From assembly GCA_018376445.1 (NCBI GenBank), contig JAHABL010000005.1, positions 62,001 to 126,000 on the forward strand: DNA of 64,000 bases, given 5' to 3'. The DNA comes from Mycobacteriales bacterium. Lineage in GTDB: Bacteria > Actinomycetota > Actinomycetes > Mycobacteriales > Mycobacteriaceae. Below the pieces are notes generated by a model, which saw only the letters and a list, made by a program, of their open reading frames with translations, ran no database searches and was not told where the DNA came from. A program made the position numbers and the translations under genes. Position 1 is the first letter of the stretch. Each line of letters begins with the position of its first letter. Positions 1 through 7,740 of the stretch are shown here, one piece after another.

Positions 1-90
1 TCTTATTGGCATATCGCCACCCCTCACCTCCGCCTCACCCCCGCACAACTCGCAGAGACACCACAAAAATGACATAGCCGCAGCAAAAAG

Positions 91-103
91 TGACATTTTT
101 GTC
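91..103. promoter_or_regulatory. Small palindrome upstream of trmB
   Basis: The arms GACA (92-95) and TGTC (100-103) flank four T residues. The site lies 22 bases before the trmB start, in the only space left of the operon. It could be an operator for trmB or for a divergent gene to the left of the window (pckA sits near trmB in relatives). Function is inferred; four-base arms are weak evidence. Confidence 0.25.
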
Positions 104-124
104 CAAACAAGGGACGATGAACAG

Positions 125-1015
125 GTGACTACTAGCCCAGAACCCACCACCTCCACGCGTAACCCGCGCTGGAACGACCCCGCCTACCGTGAGGCCCTCG
201 CCGCAGAAAAACGCGCCCACAACGCCAAGCGCGACTCCTCCTCCCGCCTCTACCCGCGGGTGACGGCCTTCCGCGCCCGCAAAGGCGCCATCTCCGACGC
301 GAAACAGGCGATCTGGGACGAGTACTTCCCCACCCTCGGCAAAAATGCCAGCGATGAGCGCCTCACCCCCGCCGACATCGACACCTGGTTCGGTCGCCCC
401 GCCACCACCATCCTGGAAATTGGCTTCGGCACCGGCACCTCCACCAGCGCCATGGCCAAAGACGAACCCGACATCAATGTCCTCGCCCTCGAGGTCTACA
501 AACCCGGCATGGCACAGCTCCTCGCCCGCATGGTGCGCGAAGATATCCCCAATATTCGCCTCCTCCGCGGCGACGCCGTCGACATCATGGACAGCATGCT
601 CCCCAGCGATTACCTGGACGGGGTACGCGTCTTCTTCCCCGACCCCTGGCCCAAAGCCCGCCACCACAAGCGGCGCCTACTCCAACCGGGAACCTTCGAA
701 CTCATCGCCAGCGTGCTCAAGCCCGGCGGCATCCTTCACATCGCCACCGACCACGCCGACTACGCCGAGTTTATTGAAGAAACCGGCGACGCTTGCCCGG
801 AACTCATCCGCCGTAAAGAAGGACTCGCCACCCCCGCACCCATGAGTCTGCAGCGCCCCACGACTAAATTTGAGGGGAAAGGCCTGCGCGAGGGACGCGT
901 CATCCACGAATTCATTTGGCAGCGTCCCACCGGCAGCACCGGCAGCATCAGCAATGACGGCAACGCCACCCGCACCAGTAACACCGGCACCGAAGGAGAC
1001 ATGCATGAGCAGTAG
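125..1015 (+). CDS. trmB: tRNA (guanine-N7-)-methyltransferase TrmB
   Basis: Cytoplasmic enzyme that uses S-adenosylmethionine to methylate G46 in the variable loop of tRNAs. The SAM-binding loop EIGFGTGTS begins near residue 98, and the family signature FFPDPWPKARHHKRR begins near residue 170, followed by ATDHADYAEF. The GTG start at 125 is preceded by AAGGGACG; an ATG at 118 is out of frame. At 296 residues it is longer than many homologues because of a basic N-terminal arm and a Gly/Ser/Thr-rich tail of about 25 residues. The last 11 bases overlap the next gene, so translation is probably coupled. The order trmB - NYN - mmpL3 is the mycobacterial Rv0208c-Rv0206c order. Confidence 0.95.
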   Translation: MTTSPEPTTSTRNPRWNDPAYREALAAEKRAHNAKRDSSSRLYPRVTAFRARKGAISDAKQAIWDEYFPTLGKNASDERLTPADIDTWFGRPATTILEIGFGTGTSTSAMAKDEPDINVLALEVYKPGMAQLLARMVREDIPNIRLLRGDAVDIMDSMLPSDYLDGVRVFFPDPWPKARHHKRRLLQPGTFELIASVLKPGGILHIATDHADYAEFIEETGDACPELIRRKEGLATPAPMSLQRPTTKFEGKGLREGRVIHEFIWQRPTGSTGSISNDGNATRTSNTGTEGDMHEQ

Positions 1016-1730
1016 CGCTCCCACCCCGCGCGCCCTCCTCATCTGGGACGCCCCCAATATGGACATGGGGCTCTCTGCCATCGTCGGCGGACGCCCGAAC
1101 AGCTACCAGCGCCCCCGCTTCGACGCCGCCGGCCTCTGGCTCCTACACCAAGCCGCCCAACTTGCCACCGACACCGGCCTGGACCCCGACAGCATCATCT
1201 GCGAAGCCACCCTCTTCACCAACGTCAACGAAGCCAACGTCGACGGCATCCACTCCTGGATCGACGCCCTCCGCAACATCGGCTTCTCCGTCTTCGCCAA
1301 ACCCAAAGAGACGGCAGACAGCGACGTCGACGACAATATGCTGGAGCACCTCTCCCTCCGCATCTCCGAAGGCAACCTGAAACTCGTGGTCGTCGCCTCC
1401 GCCGACGGCCGCAACTTCCAAGCCACCCTAGATGACCTAGCTGCCAAAGGTGTCCGCGCCATCGTGCTCGGCTTCGCCGAAGAATGCACCTGGGCAATGG
1501 AAGACCCCAACCTCACCTTTGTGGATGTGGAAGACGTTGACGGACTCTTCCAACAACCCCTCCCCCGCATCGACCTGGAACATCTTCCCAGCGGGGGTGC
1601 CTGGCTGCAGCCCTTCCGGCCACTCCGTGCCCTTCTCAACCGCTCCACCGACCGCAGCGACTCGGTAGTGCCCGAACTTGGCCCCGCCATCACCGACGAC
1701 CCGCACGCCAAGGAGACACTGCATGTTTAG
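1005..1730 (+). CDS. NYN-domain (PIN-like) putative ribonuclease, Rv0207c-like
   Basis: A 241-residue protein with an NYN/PIN-like fold. The acidic start LIWDAPNMDM and the later segment VVVASADGRNFQATLDDL resemble the Asp-rich metal-binding strands of NYN nucleases. The second acidic motif reads SADGRN rather than SGDxD, so activity is uncertain. The ATG at 1005 is preceded by GAAGGAGA with good spacing and lies inside the end of trmB. The gene's own end overlaps the MmpL3 start by eight bases. Position and length match M. tuberculosis Rv0207c, conserved beside mmpL3 but of unknown function. An RNA-processing role is inferred from the fold only. Confidence 0.85.
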   Translation: MSSSAPTPRALLIWDAPNMDMGLSAIVGGRPNSYQRPRFDAAGLWLLHQAAQLATDTGLDPDSIICEATLFTNVNEANVDGIHSWIDALRNIGFSVFAKPKETADSDVDDNMLEHLSLRISEGNLKLVVVASADGRNFQATLDDLAAKGVRAIVLGFAEECTWAMEDPNLTFVDVEDVDGLFQQPLPRIDLEHLPSGGAWLQPFRPLRALLNRSTDRSDSVVPELGPAITDDPHAKETLHV

Positions 1731-4700
1731 CAAATGGGGCGAATTCATTCAGCGCCACCGGAAGCTCGTCCTCGCCATCATGATTGTGCTGGTCAGCGCT
1801 CTCGGCGTGGTGGGTCAGCGACTCCCCGACTATCTCAGCCAATCCGGCTGGTTCGACCCGGGTAGCGACTCCATCAAAGCCGCTGAGCTCGAAGAAAGCA
1901 CCTTCGGTCGCGATAACTCCGCCGACGTCGTCGTCATGTACGATGCACCCGCCGGAAAAACCGTGGACGACAAGGCCTTCGCCAAAAAAGTACAAAGCCA
2001 CCTGGACCAGCTGGAAAAAAATAACCCCCAGTACATTGACGGCATCGCCAGCTACTGGAACACCAAGCAGGCCATGCTGACCACCAAGGACAAAAAACAC
2101 GCCATGGCCTCCATCCGGCTCAAAGGCTGGGGCAATGACATCCTCAAAAACTATCGGAAGGTCGAAAAGCAGATCCCCATCGAGGACGTCTCACAACACA
2201 TCGCCGGGCAAACCCCCGTCTCCGGCGCCCTCGACACCGGCATGGCCAAAGACATTAAACGCGCCGAACTGATGGGTCTGCCCATCGTCGGCGTGCTCCT
2301 CATCATCGTCTTCGGCGGTGTCCTCGCCGCACTCCTCCCCTTGCTGGTCGGCGGCCTCTCCATCATCGGCTCCACCGGCATTCTCACCCTCATCGGCATG
2401 ACGACAGAGGTGAACGCTTTCGCCCAATCTTGCGTCACCCTCATCGGCCTCGGCCTCGCCATCGACTACGCCCTCTTCATCGTGAGCCGCTTCCGCGAGG
2501 AGATGGCAGAAGGATTCGACACGCACACCGCCGTCACCAGAACAGTGGCGACAGCCGGACGAACCGTCGTCTTTTCCGCCATCATGGTGGGGGTTTCCCT
2601 GTCCTCCATGCTCATCTTCCCGCAGGCCTTCCTGAAGTCCGTCGCCTACGGCACCATCTCCGCCGTCGTCCAGGCTGCCATCCTCTCCCTCACCATCCTC
2701 CCCATCCTGCTGAGCTACCTGGGCAAACGCATTGATGCCCTCCACATCGGACCCCGCAAGAAGGAACCCACCCCACTACAGCTCTACAACGGACTGTGGG
2801 GACGCATCGCCGGCGGTGCCATGAAACGGCCGGCCGCCACCATCGTCCCGCTGGTCTTCCTCATGCTGGTGATGGCGCTGCCGATGGGTAACCTCAAGTT
2901 CGGCGGCATCAACGAAACCTACCTCCCGCCCGATAACGAGACCCGCCTCGCCCAGGAAGCCTTCGACAAGACCTTCCCAGAGATGCGCACCAACCCCGTG
3001 AAGGTGGTCATCTCCGGCTCCACCGGCATCCAAACTGGTGCCATCCTGGCGGAGATTAACCAGGTGAAGGGCCTCACAGGCGAATTCCACATCACCAAGC
3101 AGACCAAGGTGGACGAGAACGGCAAAGCCACCACCGTGCTGCACTCTGGTGTAGTGGACATGAAGGACAATGCCAAGGTCGTCACCGATATCCGCGAGAA
3201 ACTCGACATGCTCTATGCGGGCGGGGGCACCAGTGCGTTCGCCGGCACTAACATGGACGGCTCGCACGTCTACGTAGGCGGCAACCCGGCGTTGGAGAAA
3301 GACTCCATTGACGCGCTGCTGCGCCACCTCCCGGGGATGGCCGTCTACATGCTGGTAGCCATCACTATCCTCATGTTCCTCACCTTCGGGTCGCTGGTGC
3401 TACCCATCAAGGCCATCCTCATGACGCTGCTGTCGATGGCCTCCACGCTGGGTATTCTCACGCTCATCTTTATTGACGGGGTGGGCGCCAACGCCCTCAA
3501 CTTCACCCCCGGACCCATGATGAGTGCGGTGCTGGTGCTCATTGTCGCCATCCTCTTCGGCCTCTCCACCGACTACGAGATCTTCCTGGTCTCCCGCATG
3601 GTGGAGGCGCATGCGGCCGGCCACACCACCCAGGAATCCATCCGCTTCGGCACCGCCTCCACGGGCCGCATTATTACGGCGGCGGCAGCGATCATGATTG
3701 TGGTGACGGGTGCCTTCGGGTTCTCCGAGATTGTCATGATGAAGTACATCGCCTTCGGCATGGTGATCGCCCTCTTCCTCGACGCCACCATTGTCCGCAT
3801 GCTGCTGGTGCCGGCCGTAATGCGTGTGCTCGATGACGACAACTGGTGGGCCCCGGCCAGCCTGAAGCGCCTACAGCACAAGATCGGCTTGAAGGAATCT
3901 GAACTGGACGACCCGACGTTGGCGCTAGTGGACTTCGCCACCGGCACCGACCTGCGCGAACAGCCTGCCTTAGTGGGCGTGGGCGCGGGTGCTACCAGTG
4001 TCGCCGGCGGAGCAGCTGCTGCCGCTGGTGCTGGCAGTGCGGCTGCCGCGGGCGGCCATGCCAAGCGCATCTCCGCCGCCGCTATAGCGGATGCCAGTGA
4101 TGTGCACTCGGCCCGCCGGATCGACCCATCGCTGCTCCAACACGTGTCCACCGAGGAAGGGTTCAGCGCGCCCCGCACCTTCACCACTACCCGCCCCGCC
4201 GACTACGGCGAGCAGGTGACGGAGGATGGCTACGTGGAGACGGCTAACGAACCGGAAGAAAAGCAGGAAGAGAAGCCGCGTGGCTTCTTCGCCCGGCGCC
4301 GCGCCCGCAAACAAGCGAAGCAGCGGAAGGCGGTAGAGGATATCCGCCAAGCCCAGCGGTCCGCCCAGCTGCGTGCCCAGCGTGAAGCACAGGCAGCTGC
4401 CCAGGCTGCGGCCCTCGCCACCACGGTAGAAGACCCATACACGGACGTTGACGAGACCCCCTATACAGTTCCCGAAGCGCAGATGGTCGACAACTACGAC
4501 GAATTGTTCCAGCACACCGACACGCAGCGGCAGTCCTACCAGACGGAGGACTACGAAGCGGTGGAGACTCCCCGCCCGGGCCTGCGCCCCGTCGCCCGTC
4601 GCGCAATGCACATCAACCGCCTAGAGGACAACCGCGGTGACGCAGCCCGTCGTCCGCAGATTCCGCATTCCACCCACGGCGCCTCCTATGACCGCAGAGA

Positions 4701-4806
4701 AGAAACCGGTTACAGTGGTGACAGTTGGGCCGATGCCCGTAACGACAACACCCCCATCTCGACCGCTGAGTTGATGCGCCGTCTACGAGAGGAAGACGAG
4801 AACTGA
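1723..4806 (+). CDS. mmpL3: MmpL3-type RND transporter (trehalose monomycolate exporter family)
   Basis: Inner-membrane RND-superfamily transporter, 1027 residues. The MmpL family moves lipids, and MmpL3/CmpL1 flips trehalose monomycolate to the periplasm using the proton gradient. The paired Asp-Tyr residues of the proton relay are present: D248-Y249 in GLGLAIDYALF and D617-Y618 in LFGLSTDYEIF. There are two hydrophobic bundles separated by a porter loop, then a cytoplasmic tail from about residue 740 rich in Ala, Arg and Gln (RRRARKQAKQRKA). Start: ATG with AAGGAGA upstream, overlapping the NYN gene. Context (trmB, NYN, Rv0204c-like gene) supports MmpL3 rather than another MmpL. The substrate is inferred from family and synteny. 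Confidence 0.93.
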   Translation: MFSKWGEFIQRHRKLVLAIMIVLVSALGVVGQRLPDYLSQSGWFDPGSDSIKAAELEESTFGRDNSADVVVMYDAPAGKTVDDKAFAKKVQSHLDQLEKNNPQYIDGIASYWNTKQAMLTTKDKKHAMASIRLKGWGNDILKNYRKVEKQIPIEDVSQHIAGQTPVSGALDTGMAKDIKRAELMGLPIVGVLLIIVFGGVLAALLPLLVGGLSIIGSTGILTLIGMTTEVNAFAQSCVTLIGLGLAIDYALFIVSRFREEMAEGFDTHTAVTRTVATAGRTVVFSAIMVGVSLSSMLIFPQAFLKSVAYGTISAVVQAAILSLTILPILLSYLGKRIDALHIGPRKKEPTPLQLYNGLWGRIAGGAMKRPAATIVPLVFLMLVMALPMGNLKFGGINETYLPPDNETRLAQEAFDKTFPEMRTNPVKVVISGSTGIQTGAILAEINQVKGLTGEFHITKQTKVDENGKATTVLHSGVVDMKDNAKVVTDIREKLDMLYAGGGTSAFAGTNMDGSHVYVGGNPALEKDSIDALLRHLPGMAVYMLVAITILMFLTFGSLVLPIKAILMTLLSMASTLGILTLIFIDGVGANALNFTPGPMMSAVLVLIVAILFGLSTDYEIFLVSRMVEAHAAGHTTQESIRFGTASTGRIITAAAAIMIVVTGAFGFSEIVMMKYIAFGMVIALFLDATIVRMLLVPAVMRVLDDDNWWAPASLKRLQHKIGLKESELDDPTLALVDFATGTDLREQPALVGVGAGATSVAGGAAAAAGAGSAAAAGGHAKRISAAAIADASDVHSARRIDPSLLQHVSTEEGFSAPRTFTTTRPADYGEQVTEDGYVETANEPEEKQEEKPRGFFARRRARKQAKQRKAVEDIRQAQRSAQLRAQREAQAAAQAAALATTVEDPYTDVDETPYTVPEAQMVDNYDELFQHTDTQRQSYQTEDYEAVETPRPGLRPVARRAMHINRLEDNRGDAARRPQIPHSTHGASYDRREETGYSGDSWADARNDNTPISTAELMRRLREEDEN

Positions 4807-4859
4807 GCACCTCGGAGCTCCCTGACTTCGACGATCTCAGGGCCCCCTACGTCCCCTCC

Positions 4860-6677
4860 TTGCACCCCCGCAAGCAGGGAGCGAGCTCCAGCTTGCCTCG
4901 CGTCGACCACACATTCCGCGCCGCCACGCCAGACTCTGCTGCACACGGCCCTGCCGCGACGGGCGCCTTAACGACAGACGCTAGTGTCAGTGGCACCGTT
5001 GTTTCTGGCACTGCTCCTGCTAGCGGTGCTGTCGCTGAGGGCGCTGCTTCTGGTGGCGCTGCTGGTGCCCCCACGGAGCCAACCGCACCCGACACAACAT
5101 CCGGCAGCACGTCCGGTACTGCCGCCAACACGAGTCCGCGTCCCCGGCGCGCATCCTCGCTGGGAACACCTCCCCCGCCACCGCTGATCTTCGACCCGTT
5201 TGCCGTCACCTCCGAGCGGGAACCGGAACCCCTTACCCCCGGCACGTTCTATGTGGATACGGCAACCTCTGCAGATGGCTCTACCCGCGTCACCGGCAGC
5301 GCCAGCAAACAACCCCCCAAAGTTCCCCCCACCACCAAGGTCAAAGGGTTCTTCCAGCGCGTTAAGCAAGCGTGGAACTCTATCCCCCGCTGGTTGAGCT
5401 CCTTTGTGGTGCTCATCATCGTGGTGGTTGTACTCTTCGTTCTCTACCACCAAACCTCCTTCCTCAAAGAAGCCTTTGCTGCCATCCGCACCGCCAACTA
5501 CTGGTGGGTTGCCGCCTGTACCGCAGCCTCCTTCGCCTCCATGCTGTCGTTCGCGGCAGTGCAGTGGACCCTCTTGCGGGCAGCGGGCGTCCGCTCCCCC
5601 TTCTGGAAGAACACCGCTATCGTGTTCGCCTCCAACGCTCTCTCCGGATCCATTCCCGGTGGCCCTGTGCTGGGTACCGCCCTCACCTTCCGAGAAACTC
5701 GCAGACTGGGTGCCAGCACTATTGTGGCCACCTGGCAGCTGGTGGTGGCGGGAGTATTGGCCACTGCGGGCCTCACTATCCTGGGGCTGGGTGGCGTCAT
5801 TTTTGTGGGCACAACCTCTAACCCCTACCTCTTGACTGCCGCCCTGATCGCCCTGGTGGCGGTACTTTTTGTGCTGCAATGGGCGATGCGTAACCCGCAG
5901 CATATTGAGGGCCGGCTGCGGCCGGTGGTGCAGTGGGTGCAGCAGAAGCGCCGGAAGGATCCGGAGCCGGCGCTGGACAAACTTCACTCCACCATCGAGC
6001 AGATGAAGGCGGTGGAGCTTTCCCACCTGGAACTGCTGAAAGCGTTCGGCTGGTCGCTCTTTAACTGGGTGGCGGATGTGGCCTGTATGGGTTGCGCCGC
6101 CTATGCGGTAGGGGCACGGCCGAGTGTGGGCGGTATGGCCATTGCATATGTGTCCGGCAAGATCATTGGTACTGCTCCGGTGACACCAGGTGGTTTCGGT
6201 ACGGTGGACGGCACTCTTATTTGGGCGTTGACGCTGGGCGGGTTGACGGCCGCGAACTCGCTGGCCACCGTGCTGGTGTATCGCCTCATTAGCTTTGCGC
6301 TGATGGTACTGATCGGCTGGCTGCTGGTGCTGGTGCTGTTCCGTGGTTCCGAGAAGACCTCCGCGTTGGTGTCCGGTTATGCCGAGACGGCCGAGGAGTT
6401 GGGCTACGAGAATGCGACCACATTAACGGGGTCGATTCGGGCGCGCCACCGGGTTGTGCAGGAAAAGTTTGACAAGGAGCGGCGTGACCATGCGGCCGCG
6501 CAGCAGGCGGCAGATGAACGGGCGGCTTCCCAGCAGGCTGCTGCCGAGAAAGCTATGGAGGAGAAACCTGCTCCGCCGAAAACTGCACGCGGGAAGCCAG
6601 GGTTCGGAAAGCCAGTGCTCAGCGAGCCGGTGTTCAGAAAAGCGGGTTCGAAGAACACTGCGGCAGAGCCGAAGTAA
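4860..6677 (+). CDS. Lysylphosphatidylglycerol-synthase-TM-like integral membrane protein
   Basis: Membrane protein of the UPF0104/LPG_synthase_TM type, Rv0204c-like by position. It has an Ala/Thr/Pro-rich hydrophilic N-terminal region of about 150 residues, then about eight hydrophobic helices starting at WLSSFVVLIIVVVVLFVLY. Family-like Gly/Pro loops are SGSIPGGPVLGTAL and GTAPVTPGGFGTVDGTL. The C-terminal tail is Ala/Lys-rich. There is no aminoacyl-transferase domain, so it is not a full MprF; a flippase-like envelope role is inferred. The TTG at 4860 is the first standard start but has no ribosome-binding site. A CTG at 4803 overlapping the mmpL3 stop has GAGAGGAAG just upstream and would add 19 residues. 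Confidence 0.85.
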   Translation: MHPRKQGASSSLPRVDHTFRAATPDSAAHGPAATGALTTDASVSGTVVSGTAPASGAVAEGAASGGAAGAPTEPTAPDTTSGSTSGTAANTSPRPRRASSLGTPPPPPLIFDPFAVTSEREPEPLTPGTFYVDTATSADGSTRVTGSASKQPPKVPPTTKVKGFFQRVKQAWNSIPRWLSSFVVLIIVVVVLFVLYHQTSFLKEAFAAIRTANYWWVAACTAASFASMLSFAAVQWTLLRAAGVRSPFWKNTAIVFASNALSGSIPGGPVLGTALTFRETRRLGASTIVATWQLVVAGVLATAGLTILGLGGVIFVGTTSNPYLLTAALIALVAVLFVLQWAMRNPQHIEGRLRPVVQWVQQKRRKDPEPALDKLHSTIEQMKAVELSHLELLKAFGWSLFNWVADVACMGCAAYAVGARPSVGGMAIAYVSGKIIGTAPVTPGGFGTVDGTLIWALTLGGLTAANSLATVLVYRLISFALMVLIGWLLVLVLFRGSEKTSALVSGYAETAEELGYENATTLTGSIRARHRVVQEKFDKERRDHAAAQQAADERAASQQAAAEKAMEEKPAPPKTARGKPGFGKPVLSEPVFRKAGSKNTAAEPK

Positions 6678-6774
6678 GCAACGCCAGACTCGTCACAGCA
6701 AGCAGAACCGAACCAAGCAGAGCCACAGCAAGACGCCCCACAATAACGGGCCAGCACTGTAGCGAGTCAGCACA

Positions 6775-6804
6775 GTAGCGCGCCAATGTAGTGCGCGGCG
6801 CTAC
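6775..6804 (+). terminator. Hairpin ending the mmpL3 operon
   Basis: GTAGCGC (6775-6781) pairs with GCGCTAC (6798-6804), followed by TTTTGTT. It overlaps the last codon of the convergent lysozyme gene. Suggested terminator for the rightward operon; the long loop makes it moderate. Confidence 0.4.
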
Positions 6805-7673
6805 TTTTGTTCTACGGGAACCACTCCGGTAGCGGCGAACACACGCAGTTGCTGCATGGTTCCGCCAAACTTATTGGAGTCCACCTCCTGGGCCTGCACG
6901 CCGTCAATCTTCGTGTGGGAGGAGTACTGCCAGAACGTCCACGTCTTCCATCCGCCAGGGAGTGGCAAAGTGGGGCTTTGCGCGCCGTTATAGTCGGCAA
7001 TCCACAGGGGGAAATTGGTGAAGTCGGGAGTGTTCCCCATCTGGTTCATGAGGAACGAACGGTAGCTGTAGATGATGGGGGTGAGCCCTACCCGGTTGTA
7101 GGTTTCCTGTAGGAATGCCCGCACCCACTGGTTGAGCTGGGCGGCATTGAGGCCTTTTGCTTCCTCAATGTCGAGTACTGGGGGCAGCGAGGTGCCGCCT
7201 TTCACACTGATGGTGTCGGCGAACATGGCGGCTTGGGTGCGGGCGTCTTTGGAGACGTCCGCGTAGTGGTAGCCGCCCATGAGGACGCCGTTGCCTTGGG
7301 CGGCCATGGCGTCATTGACGTAGTACTCGTTCTTGTAGTGGGTGCCTTCGGTGGCTTTGACGAACACGTAGGTGTAGCCGGCGGCCTGGACACGTTTGAA
7401 GTCCACGTTTGCGCCGTTGGGGTGCTGCCAGGAGGCAATGTCGATACCGTTGGGCATGTCGTTGTAAGGGACATTGGGCTGTACGGTGACCGCCACGGGT
7501 TCCGGCAGGCTGACGGTGTTGGCGGTGCCGTCATTGTTTCCGGTGGTGTCGGCGTGGGCGGGGGCGGGAGCGAGGGTGAAGTGTCCCAGGCTGAAGCCGG
7601 AGGTGAGGGGTGCTATCAGAAGTGCGGAAGAGAGTCCGAGAGTAGCTAACACGGGGAACAATCGCGTTCTCAT
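6801..7673 (-). CDS. Secreted GH25 lysozyme-like muramidase
   Basis: Glycoside hydrolase family 25 enzymes cleave the MurNAc-GlcNAc bond of peptidoglycan. Family features: GIDIASWQHP at the first strand, FVKATEGTHY, GGYHYAD, the acidic catalytic segment PPVLDIEEAKG, PLWIADYNG and WTFWQYSS. A signal peptide (MRTRLFP..., hydrophobic core, AHA cleavage site) indicates export. The ATG at 7673 is preferred: a TACTAT -10-like box lies eight bases upstream and it gives a compact signal peptide. A longer version from an ATG at 7709 would leave almost no room for the divergent M13 peptidase promoter. 290 residues; no cell-wall-binding repeat is seen. Likely wall turnover or cleavage of foreign peptidoglycan. 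Confidence 0.9.
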   Translation of the reverse strand: MRTRLFPVLATLGLSSALLIAPLTSGFSLGHFTLAPAPAHADTTGNNDGTANTVSLPEPVAVTVQPNVPYNDMPNGIDIASWQHPNGANVDFKRVQAAGYTYVFVKATEGTHYKNEYYVNDAMAAQGNGVLMGGYHYADVSKDARTQAAMFADTISVKGGTSLPPVLDIEEAKGLNAAQLNQWVRAFLQETYNRVGLTPIIYSYRSFLMNQMGNTPDFTNFPLWIADYNGAQSPTLPLPGGWKTWTFWQYSSHTKIDGVQAQEVDSNKFGGTMQQLRVFAATGVVPVEQK

Positions 7674-7681
7674 AGCTACCA

Positions 7682-7687
7682 ATAGTA
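7682..7687 (-). promoter_or_regulatory. Possible -10 box of the lysozyme gene
   Basis: TACTAT on the minus strand, eight bases before the ATG at 7673, with no Shine-Dalgarno sequence. Fits a near-leaderless transcript; spacing is slightly longer than in the other examples in this window. Confidence 0.3.
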
Positions 7688-7728
7688 ACTTTTGTCTCTG
7701 CTTTATCATAGTTGTTTTTCGATGCGGC

Positions 7729-7734
7729 TACCCT
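7729..7734 (+). promoter_or_regulatory. -10 box for leaderless M13 peptidase mRNA
   Basis: TACCCT lies exactly six bases before the ATG at 7741, and no ribosome-binding site is present. Transcription would then start at or next to the start codon. Confidence 0.5.
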
Positions 7735-7740
7735 GGCTAC

